NCBI GenBank assembly: GCA_023137175.1
Contig: JAGLPU010000020.1
Span: 1 to 34,606, forward strand
Direction of reading: 5' to 3'
Source of the DNA: Candidatus Parcubacteria bacterium
GTDB taxonomy: Bacteria; Patescibacteriota; Minisyncoccia; Minisyncoccales; JAGLPU01
DNA length: 34,606 bases
Positions 27,667-34,606 of this stretch are shown in pieces. Both the position numbers and the translations under genes were made by a program. Under the pieces are notes generated by a model that ran no database searches, had not been told where the DNA came from, and saw only the letters and a program-made list of their open reading frames with translations. Positions within the stretch are counted from its first letter, which is position 1. The number at the start of each line of letters is the position of its first letter.

Positions 27667-28696
27667 CGTTGTAACAATCTGTCTGCTGATAATGGCGATA
27701 GCTTTTGTTTCTTACCTTATTATTTCTTTAGATGAAATAATAGCCATTCCAACTCAATCTCCACCAATAATTTCAGTGGGAAACATCCATCCGAAAACAA
27801 TCGCTTTCGTTGGTGATATTATGCTGGACAGGGGAGTGGAATACTTGATTGGAAAAAATGATGTTTTTTATCCTTTTGAAAAAATCAGCCCGTTTTTAAA
27901 TGAATTTGATTTTGCTTTTGGAAATCTGGAAGGGCCAATAGTGAGAAAAACAAAAGCCTTTCCTGATGAAAGCCTGATGTTTTGCTTTGAAAAAGAAACA
28001 ATTAATGGTCTTATTTCAGCCAATTTCAGCGTTGTTTCGCTGGCAAACAACCACACCCTAGGCATGGGAAAAGAAGGATTGAATGAGACCAAAGAATTAT
28101 TAACAGAAAATAAGATAGGGTTTGTTGGCGATCCTTTATCTTGTTCCGAAGATTTCATTCTTGAAAAAGACGATCTGGTTTTCTTGGCTTTTGACCGCAC
28201 GCTGCGCGGCTGCGAAGATAAAGAGCTTATTAATACCATAAAATCAATCAGAATTAAAAATCCGGACAAATTCTTAATCACCAACCTGCATTGGGGAGTG
28301 GAATACGAATTGAAAAGCAACGCTTCTCTGCAGCAAGAACTGGCCCATCAAATAATTGATGCCGGAGCTGATCTAATAATCGGCAGCCATCCTCATGTGG
28401 TCCAGGAAATAGAAAAATACCAAGATAGGCTCATATTCTATTCTTTGGGCAACTTCATCTTTGACCAGTATTTTTCAACAAACACCCAACAAAGCTTAGC
28501 TGTAGGATTGGAAATTTACCCTAACGAATTAGTTTACAAGATATATCCTTTACAAAGCCATTTGGCACAGCCTGCTTTGATGGAACAAACTGAAGCCAAA
28601 AAATTTCTGGAAGAGCTGTCTGAAAGGTCTGCCAAGGATTTGTCTTCTGAGATAAAAACTGGTATAATAAGAATAGAAAAACAGCTTGATTCATAA
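27653..28696 (+). CDS. CapA-family metallophosphatase-like protein
   Basis: This 347-aa protein has an N-terminal membrane anchor (about residues 6-25). Its domain matches the CapA/PgsA (poly-gamma-glutamate capsule) family of the calcineurin-like fold: FVGDIMLDRGV (about 51-61), FAFGNLEGPI, VSLANNHTLGMG, TNLHWGVEYE and IGSHPHVVQEIE, ending with IFYSLGNFIFDQY. The metal ligands of these motifs are present. The family is linked to capsule or surface-polymer production, but most members have no known substrate. It starts inside the preceding transpeptidase gene, which suggests a shared envelope role. Confidence 0.85.
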   Translation: MNKNNVVTICLLIMAIAFVSYLIISLDEIIAIPTQSPPIISVGNIHPKTIAFVGDIMLDRGVEYLIGKNDVFYPFEKISPFLNEFDFAFGNLEGPIVRKTKAFPDESLMFCFEKETINGLISANFSVVSLANNHTLGMGKEGLNETKELLTENKIGFVGDPLSCSEDFILEKDDLVFLAFDRTLRGCEDKELINTIKSIRIKNPDKFLITNLHWGVEYELKSNASLQQELAHQIIDAGADLIIGSHPHVVQEIEKYQDRLIFYSLGNFIFDQYFSTNTQQSLAVGLEIYPNELVYKIYPLQSHLAQPALMEQTEAKKFLEELSERSAKDLSSEIKTGIIRIEKQLDS

Positions 28697-28707
28697 TATA
28701 AATTAGT

Positions 28708-29730
28708 ATGCTTAAAGACCTTAAAGAGCTAAAAGACAAAGCTCAAGAAGAAGTAAAAACAGCCAATAGCTCAAGAGAATTGGAAAGAATATCCAAAGAA
28801 TATCTGGGTAAAAAAGGAGAACTTACCCAGATTTTGCATTCTTTGAAAGATTTGCCCAAAACAAGCCGAGCAGAAGTGGGAAAAGAAACAAATGAGATTA
28901 TAGAATTCTTAAAAACTGAAATTGAGAAAAAACTGTCAGAGATGGAAGAAGTGGATAAAAAAGAAGAAGAGCAAAAAGAATGGATTGATGTTAGCGCTCC
29001 GGCTCCAAAGCCCAATTTGGGTCATTTGCATCCTTTGACCATACTTAAAAGAAAAATTGAGAATATTTTCAACACTATGGGATTTACCATAGTTGAGGGT
29101 CGGGAGGTGGAAAATGAATGGTATAATTTTGACGCTTTAAATATTCCAAAGAACCATCCGGCCAGAGACGCTTGGGACACCTCATGGCTCAAAGATGGCA
29201 ACTTGCTTCTGCGCACCCATACTTCGCCAGTGCAAATACATTATATGGAAGAGCATCAGCCGCCTTTGCGCATTGTTGTTCCGGGCAAGGTTTTTCGGCA
29301 CGAGGCCACTGACGCTTCTCATGATTTCCAATTTTATCAAATAGAAGGATTGATGGTGGATAAAGAAATCTCAGCCGCCAATTTTAAGGCTGTTATTGAA
29401 GAATTTTTCCGCCAATTCTTTGACAAGCCGGTTAAAGTCCGGCTTCGCCCAGGTTTTTTTCCTTTTGTTGAACCCGGTTTTGAAATAGATATGAGCTGTA
29501 TGGTCTGCGGAGGGAAAGGTTGCAGCACCTGCCAAAAAACAGGCTGGATAGAAATGATGGGAGCGGGAATGGTTCATCCCAATGTTTTAAAAGCTGCCGG
29601 CCTGAATCCCAAAAACTGGCAAGGATTTGCTTTTGGCATGGGTTTAGATAGACTGGTAATGATGAAGTATAAGATAAATGATATTCGCTTATTCCATGGC
29701 AACGATTTAAGATTTTTAAAACAGTTTTAG
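28708..29730 (+). CDS. pheS: Phenylalanyl-tRNA synthetase alpha subunit
   Basis: This 340-aa catalytic subunit has an N-terminal coiled coil (about residues 1-85) that binds tRNA, followed by the class II core: HPLTILKRKIENIFNTMGF, LRTHTSPVQIHYM, PGKVFRHEATDASHDFQFYQIEG (motif 2) and GFAFGMGLDRLVMMKY (motif 3). A cysteine cluster (C-x-x-C-x-x-x-x-C-x-x-C, about 262-273) lies between motifs 2 and 3. The length is normal. It is 3 nt before pheT. Confidence 0.97.
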   Translation: MLKDLKELKDKAQEEVKTANSSRELERISKEYLGKKGELTQILHSLKDLPKTSRAEVGKETNEIIEFLKTEIEKKLSEMEEVDKKEEEQKEWIDVSAPAPKPNLGHLHPLTILKRKIENIFNTMGFTIVEGREVENEWYNFDALNIPKNHPARDAWDTSWLKDGNLLLRTHTSPVQIHYMEEHQPPLRIVVPGKVFRHEATDASHDFQFYQIEGLMVDKEISAANFKAVIEEFFRQFFDKPVKVRLRPGFFPFVEPGFEIDMSCMVCGGKGCSTCQKTGWIEMMGAGMVHPNVLKAAGLNPKNWQGFAFGMGLDRLVMMKYKINDIRLFHGNDLRFLKQF

Positions 29731-29733
29731 ATT

Positions 29734-31776
29734 ATGATATTTTCATATAACTTCCTGCAATCTTTTTTCAAAGAAAAACTGCCCCAGCCGCAAAAACTGG
29801 CCGACCTTTTAATAAGGTATAGTTTTGAAGTGGAAAAGATGGAAAAAAGAGGCAATGACTGGCTTCTGGATATTGATGTTCTCTCCAATAGGGCAGCTGA
29901 CTGTTTTTCCTATCTAGGAATAGCCAGAGAATGCGCCGCCATTACAGGAATTAAATTGACAATTAAGAAATATAATCTAGTTGAAGATAAAACGATAAAA
30001 ATCAAGGATCTGATTACCGTAGAAGTAGAAGACAAGAAAATCTGTTCCCGCTATACGGCCAAGGTTATTAAAGGAATTAAGGTAAAACCTTCTCCTAAAT
30101 GGCTCCAACAGAGACTAGAGTCCTGCGGTCTAAGACCTATCAACAATATTGTGGACGCGGCAAACTATATAATGCTGGAGACGGGACAGCCCTTGCATAC
30201 TTTTGACCTCGATAAGATAGAATCAATTGCTGTCCGCCAAGCTGTTAAAGGAGAAAAAATCGTTTCTTTGGATAATGAAAAATATGATTTAGACGAAAGT
30301 ATTTTGATTATCGCGGATAAGGAGAACCCTTTGGCTATCGCCGGGATCAAGGGAGGAAAAAGCGCGGAGATCAATTCCGAGACTAAAACTATAATTTTAG
30401 AAGCTGCCAACTTTGATTATCAAAGTATCCGAGCAGCTTCCCGCAAATTAAAGCTGAAAACTGACGCTTCTTTGCGTTTTGAGCATGGCTTAGACCCAAA
30501 CTTAACTGAGTTCGCCTTAAAAAGACTTGCCGGCCTGCTTCAAGAGATAGCAGGAGGAAAAGCGGCTAAAGGCATGATCGATCTTTATCCTCAAAAAACT
30601 CTGCCCAAAAGAATTAAATTAGATCTAAGCTACACTCAAAAACTCATAGGGATTGACATAACAGTCAAAGAAATAATTAAAATCTTAAAATCTTTAGAGT
30701 TTAAAGTCATTTCTCAAAATCAAAACAAGGAATTATTAGTGGAAGTTCCCACCTATCGTTTAGATGTTTCTCTTCCCGAGGATCTAATAGAAGAGATTGG
30801 ACGGCTTTATGGCTATGAAAACATTGAAGCTGTTCTTCCAACCACTGTTTTGATCCCGCCGAAAAGGAATGAAGAGCTCTTCTGGGAAAATAATATCAAG
30901 GATATATTAAAAGAGGCCGGATTCAGCGAAGCATATAATTATTCCTTTAATTCCGCTGAACAACTTAGAAATTTTCAATTTCCTCTGGCAAAAAGACCGG
31001 AAGTGAAAAACCCGATGAGCGCTGAACAAAAATATTTAACGCCGAGCTTAATCCCTAATTTATTAAAAAACATAGAAAAAAATCTAGACTATTTTAACGA
31101 AATTAAAATATTTGAACTGGGAAAAACTTTCTCTAAAACAGCGGCTGCTGTGGCAGAGAAGAAAATGCTTACTGCCGTTATCTCCCAAAAAGGCTCTAAG
31201 CCCGAACTGTTTTATGAATTAAAGGGGATAGCTGATTTGTTGCTAAATAATCTGGGAATCACTGATGTTTGGTATGATGAACATCAGCCAACCCCGGAAG
31301 AATCAAAATCTAACATCTGGCATAGCAGAAAATGCGCTGAAATCAAAATAGGCAATAAAGAGATTGGGTTTTTAGGAGAAATATCTCCTGTCTTCTTGGA
31401 TATTTTAAAAATAAAGGCAAAGGTAGCTGTTTTTGATCTTGATTTCCAAGCGCTGAAAGAAGCAGCCTTGGAAGAATGCGAATACCGGCCAATTTCCCGT
31501 TTTCCCGCCACAATAAGAGATATAGCCATCTTAGTGCCGAAAACCGCAAAGATCATTGACGTTTTAAATAAAATTAACATTGCCGGAGGAGAGCTGGTGC
31601 GCGATGTGGATGTCTTTGATGTTTATGAAGGAATCTCCGAGACAAAAAAGAACCTGGCTTTTCATATTGTCTATCAGGCCGATGACAGAACATTGACGGC
31701 CAAAGAAGTGGACCAAATTCAAAATAATATTATAACAGCATTAGAAAAAACCCCGGAATGGGAAGTGCGAAAATAA
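29734..31776 (+). CDS. pheT: Phenylalanyl-tRNA synthetase beta subunit, short form
   Basis: This 680-aa protein pairs with PheS. It starts directly with FSYNFLQSFF and the B1-type fold. The EMAP-like tRNA-binding domain that occupies roughly residues 40-150 of the 795-aa E. coli protein is missing. The B3/B4 editing part (SCGLRPINNIVDAANYIMLETGQPLHTFD) and the B5 part (LPEDLIEEIGRLYGYENIEA) are present, as is the C-terminal anticodon-binding fold (YRPISRFPATIRDIAILVP ... AFHIVYQADDRTLTAKEVD). It follows pheS with no SD, 11 nt before gyrB. Confidence 0.95.
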   Translation: MIFSYNFLQSFFKEKLPQPQKLADLLIRYSFEVEKMEKRGNDWLLDIDVLSNRAADCFSYLGIARECAAITGIKLTIKKYNLVEDKTIKIKDLITVEVEDKKICSRYTAKVIKGIKVKPSPKWLQQRLESCGLRPINNIVDAANYIMLETGQPLHTFDLDKIESIAVRQAVKGEKIVSLDNEKYDLDESILIIADKENPLAIAGIKGGKSAEINSETKTIILEAANFDYQSIRAASRKLKLKTDASLRFEHGLDPNLTEFALKRLAGLLQEIAGGKAAKGMIDLYPQKTLPKRIKLDLSYTQKLIGIDITVKEIIKILKSLEFKVISQNQNKELLVEVPTYRLDVSLPEDLIEEIGRLYGYENIEAVLPTTVLIPPKRNEELFWENNIKDILKEAGFSEAYNYSFNSAEQLRNFQFPLAKRPEVKNPMSAEQKYLTPSLIPNLLKNIEKNLDYFNEIKIFELGKTFSKTAAAVAEKKMLTAVISQKGSKPELFYELKGIADLLLNNLGITDVWYDEHQPTPEESKSNIWHSRKCAEIKIGNKEIGFLGEISPVFLDILKIKAKVAVFDLDFQALKEAALEECEYRPISRFPATIRDIAILVPKTAKIIDVLNKINIAGGELVRDVDVFDVYEGISETKKNLAFHIVYQADDRTLTAKEVDQIQNNIITALEKTPEWEVRK

Positions 31777-31787
31777 TAAATAAAATT

Positions 31788-34606
31788 ATGGTAAAAGAAA
31801 AAAAAGAATCTTACGGCGCTAAAGATATTCATGTTCTTGAAGGTTTGGAACCGGTCAGAAAAAGACCGGGAATGTATATTGGCTCAACAGGACCCGACGG
31901 ATTGCATCATTTAATTTGGGAATGCGCGGATAACTGTTTGGATGAATTCATGGCCGGATACGGCAGCAAAATGGGAATAACTCTGTTTCCCGGTAATAGA
32001 GTTAAAGTAACGGATGATGGCCGCGGAATTCCGGTTGACAAACATCCTCAAACTAAAAAATCCGCTTTGGAGACAGTGATGACAACTCTGCATGCCGGAG
32101 CAAAATTCGGCAGCAAGGCATACCAAGTTTCCGGAGGGCTTCACGGAGTGGGAGTTTCCGTGGTTTGCGCTTTGTCTAATTACCTCAAAGCTGAAATTTG
32201 TAGGGATGGATTTATACACGCCCAAGAGTATAAAAAAGGAAAACCGGTCGCAAACGTGAAAAAAGGAGAAAAATGCCGCGGGACAGGAACAACGATAATC
32301 TTTGAACCGGATGATGGAATTTTTCAGGAAACAAATTTCAATTATAAGAAGATAGTCAATCACTTGAGACAGCAAGCCTATTTAACCAAGGGGATAAGAA
32401 TAAAAATAGACGATAAAAGAAATCCTGAAAAGGAAGAAAGCTATACTTTCTATTTTGAAGGCGGGATAAAATCGTATGTAACTTTTCTGACCAAAGGCTC
32501 TATCCCAAGCCAAGAAAATGTTTTTTACGCCAGTGGTAAAAGCAACGGAGTGTTGGTTGAATGCGCTTTCCAATATACGCAGGAAAGAGAATGCTATGAA
32601 GAAAGTTTTGCTAATAATATCTATACCGGAGAGGGAGGGACCCATCTTACCGGAATGCGCGCCGCTTTAACCAGAACCCTGAACGAATACGCAAAAAAAA
32701 ATAACTTTCTAAAAGAAACTGACGAAAACTTAACCGGAGAAGATACCAAAGAAGGACTGACTGTTGTTGTTTCTGTAAAAATAAGAGAGCCTCAATTTGA
32801 AGGCCAGACAAAAGCCAAACTGGGAAACCCGGAAGCCAAAGGAGCAGTGGAACAAATAGTGGCTGAAGGCTTGACTGACTTTTTGGAAAGAAATCCTCAA
32901 GACGCCAAAGCTATTATTAATAGCTGTTTTCTGGCTGCCAAGGCTAGAAAAGCGGCTAAGGCGGCACGGCAAACAGTTTTGAGAAAAGGAGCTTTGGAAG
33001 GATTGACTCTGCCCGGCAAGCTGTCTGACTGCTCTTCCCGCAACCCGGAAGAATCAGAAATATATCTTGTTGAGGGCGATAGTGCCGGAGGATGTTTTAG
33101 CGGAGAAACAAAAGTTGCTTTAACTGACAACCGCAATTTAACCTTTAAAGAGTTGATTAAAGAAGATGAACAAGGCAAAAAAAACTATTGTTATACTATT
33201 AAAAATGATGGTTCTGTTGGCATTGAATTGATTAAAAATCCTAGAAAAACAAAAAACAACGTAGAAGTTATCAAAGTGGTATTAGATAATAAAGAAGAGA
33301 TAATCTGCACTCCAGACCATAAATTTATGTTAAGAGGAGGGGGTTATAAAATGGCAAAAGACTTAACCGTGGATGATTCTTTGATGCCCTTATACAGAAA
33401 ACACTCAAAAATAGGAGGCAAAATAACTATCAAAGGATATGAAATGACTTTTGACCCTTCAAAACATTACTATGTATTCACTCATCTTTTGACAGACCAA
33501 TATAATTTGAAAAAAGAAAAATACAGTAAGAAAGAACAGCAAGCAATCCATCATATTGATTTCAATAAACTCAATAACAAACCGGAAAATATAGTAAGAA
33601 TGGATTCTAAAAAACATAGAAAATTCCATAGCAAATTAATTCAGAAATTAATGTCTAATCCGGCTGTTCAGGAAAAATTAAGAAAAATTCGTCAATCCGA
33701 AGAATATAGAGCAAAAGTAAGAGCCACCATGCTTAAGCCGGAAATGCGAAAAATGCTGAGCGATAGAGCCAAAAAACAATGGAAGAGTAAAGAATACAAG
33801 GAATATATGACTAAAAAATTCCTTGAATTTTATAGAACAAACAAAAAATACAGAGAGAAAAATAATCAGATGCTCAACGAAAGCCAAAAAAAATATTGGA
33901 GCATGGCAGAAAATAGAACAGAACAAGCCAAAAAAGTAAAAAAATATTTTGAGAAAAATCCTGAGAAGAAAAAAGAACTTGCTGAAAAAGCAAAAACACA
34001 ATGGCAAAACAAAGAACTGATAATGTGGCGCAGTAAAAAAACTGCAGCGCAATGGACAGCAGAATTCAGAGAAAAAAGAAAAATAGCTTACAATAAAACT
34101 TACAAAGAAAAGGCTTTGAAGTTGATGAAAGAAGTCTCAGAAAGAGAAGGACTTAACGAAAAAGAATATAATAAAGTAAGAATAGAAAAAAACGACAAAA
34201 CTTTATTAAAATACGAGACAATCTGCCAGCGTTTTTTTGGCAATAACGAGAGTAAGTTGAAAGAAGCTGTCTTAAATTACAATCATAAAATAAAGAAAAT
34301 AGTGAGAATGAAGGAAAACAGAGATGTTTATGATATTGAGGTTGAAAAAACTCACAATTTTGCCTTGGCTTCTGGACTTTTTGTCCACAATAGTGCTAAG
34401 CAAGCCAGAGACAGAAGATTTCAGGCAATTCTGCCTTTGCGCGGAAAAATATTAAATGTAGAAAAAGCCCGGCTTGACAAAATATTAGGATTTAAAGAAA
34501 TAAAAAATCTGGTTATTGCTTTGGGCGCTTCTATCGGCCAAGATTTTAATTTGGAAAAATTAAGATACCACCGCATAGTTATTATGACTGATGCTGATGT
34601 TGACGG
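31788..34606 (+). CDS. gyrB: DNA gyrase subunit B, intein-containing, cut by the window end
   Basis: GyrB is the ATPase subunit of gyrase. The GHKL ATPase domain is present: RKRPGMYIGSTGPDGLHHL, ECADNCLDEFMAG, VTDDGRGIPVD, and GGLHGVGVSVVCALS. The transducer domain follows (QFEGQTKAKLGN), then the TOPRIM domain begins with EGDSAGG. An in-frame intein interrupts it after that motif (33093-34391), and the host protein resumes with SAKQARDRRFQAILPLRGKILN up to TDADVDG, where the window ends. GyrB is preferred over ParE from SAKQ-x-RDR and the general pattern, but this is not fully certain. The frame is open for 939 codons. Confidence 0.93.
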   Translation, partial: MVKEKKESYGAKDIHVLEGLEPVRKRPGMYIGSTGPDGLHHLIWECADNCLDEFMAGYGSKMGITLFPGNRVKVTDDGRGIPVDKHPQTKKSALETVMTTLHAGAKFGSKAYQVSGGLHGVGVSVVCALSNYLKAEICRDGFIHAQEYKKGKPVANVKKGEKCRGTGTTIIFEPDDGIFQETNFNYKKIVNHLRQQAYLTKGIRIKIDDKRNPEKEESYTFYFEGGIKSYVTFLTKGSIPSQENVFYASGKSNGVLVECAFQYTQERECYEESFANNIYTGEGGTHLTGMRAALTRTLNEYAKKNNFLKETDENLTGEDTKEGLTVVVSVKIREPQFEGQTKAKLGNPEAKGAVEQIVAEGLTDFLERNPQDAKAIINSCFLAAKARKAAKAARQTVLRKGALEGLTLPGKLSDCSSRNPEESEIYLVEGDSAGGCFSGETKVALTDNRNLTFKELIKEDEQGKKNYCYTIKNDGSVGIELIKNPRKTKNNVEVIKVVLDNKEEIICTPDHKFMLRGGGYKMAKDLTVDDSLMPLYRKHSKIGGKITIKGYEMTFDPSKHYYVFTHLLTDQYNLKKEKYSKKEQQAIHHIDFNKLNNKPENIVRMDSKKHRKFHSKLIQKLMSNPAVQEKLRKIRQSEEYRAKVRATMLKPEMRKMLSDRAKKQWKSKEYKEYMTKKFLEFYRTNKKYREKNNQMLNESQKKYWSMAENRTEQAKKVKKYFEKNPEKKKELAEKAKTQWQNKELIMWRSKKTAAQWTAEFREKRKIAYNKTYKEKALKLMKEVSEREGLNEKEYNKVRIEKNDKTLLKYETICQRFFGNNESKLKEAVLNYNHKIKKIVRMKENRDVYDIEVEKTHNFALASGLFVHNSAKQARDRRFQAILPLRGKILNVEKARLDKILGFKEIKNLVIALGASIGQDFNLEKLRYHRIVIMTDADVD
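33093..34391 (+). mobile_element. GyrB intein with HNH homing endonuclease
   Basis: This 433-residue protein intron begins with C1 (CFSGETKVALT) and ends in FVHN with Ser as the first residue of the C-extein. The splicing blocks are clear: TPDH (block B, about residue 73), VYDIEVEKTHNFALASG (block F) and VHN (block G). The ends closely resemble, as I remember it, the cyanobacterial Synechocystis GyrB intein at the same EGDSAGG/SAKQ site. Between the splicing halves is an HNH nuclease (HHIDFNKLNNKPENI, about 153-167). A long lysine-rich region follows, with repeated helical units of NUMOD type (QSEEYRAKVRATM, KPEMRKMLSDRAKKQW, EYMTKKFLEFY), probably for DNA binding. Confidence 0.93.

Noticed and set aside
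31911-33178. Minus-strand reading frames opposite gyrB
   Set aside because: They mirror the codons of the intact GyrB frame and match no family I recognise.
1-34606. CRISPR arrays, insertion sequences, prophage genes
   Set aside because: I saw no regularly spaced repeats, transposase, integrase or terminal inverted repeats. The baseplate-J-like protein alone does not indicate a phage.

Overview
This window looks like chromosomal DNA from a small-genome bacterium of the candidate phyla radiation (Patescibacteria, Parcubacteria-like). No taxonomic marker was searched, so this is inference. The reasons are AT-rich, tightly packed genes; a compact set of core genes; short aminoacyl-tRNA synthetase subunits (AlaRS of 593 aa that ends just after the editing domain, PheT of 680 aa without the N-terminal tRNA-binding domain); baseplate-J-like and PEGA-domain membrane proteins of the kind common in that group; and almost no Shine-Dalgarno (SD) sequences in front of housekeeping genes. 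TGA is used as a stop, so this is not a TGA-recoded lineage.

Layout. 1-4630: a small membrane-protein gene, then alaS, an FtsA/PilM-like actin-fold protein and a baseplate-J-like membrane protein, almost without gaps. 4623-8885: a promoter overlapping the last stop codon starts infA-rpmJ-rpsM-rpsK-rpsD-rpoA-rplQ-rplM-rpsI, closed by a terminator. 8867-10894 (minus strand): an unknown small gene and a PEGA/beta-propeller membrane protein. 10904-15803: an accessory stretch of single-gene cassettes. These encode a nicotinate phosphoribosyltransferase-like protein, a helical protein, two degenerate Nudix-like proteins and an unknown 137-aa protein, with an MFS transporter among them. 15822-19106: murA, mreB and a DNA polymerase III delta'-like gene. 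19175-20350: a pseudopilin with a LamG domain. 20397-25367: frr, rseP, a second mreB, gatC, gatA and a membrane protein. 25364-25896: another stand-alone cassette. 25938-26222: three tRNAs (initiator Met, Met, Asp) and a terminator. 26258-34606: an L,D-transpeptidase/D,D-carboxypeptidase fusion, a CapA-like protein, pheS, pheT, and a gyrB that runs off the window and carries a 433-residue intein with an HNH nuclease.

The most unusual signal is the set of small cassettes at 29-352, 8867-9475, 10904-15803 and 25364-25896. Except for the MFS gene, each has its own TTGACA-type promoter, usually with an extended -10 (TGn), an RGGTG-type SD and its own intrinsic terminator. The housekeeping genes have no SD, and several look leaderless. 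Two adjacent cassettes share a 106-nt promoter/leader/SD module that differs at one base but drives unrelated proteins, and their terminators are also related. Some leaders contain a tiny ORF whose ATG lies at or next to the predicted transcription start. In three cassettes the intrinsic terminator lies inside the reading frame, before the stop codon, which predicts non-stop mRNAs. Several encoded proteins resemble NAD/nucleotide enzymes with lost catalytic motifs. Together this suggests a co-regulated family of accessory genes with its own translation-initiation mode.
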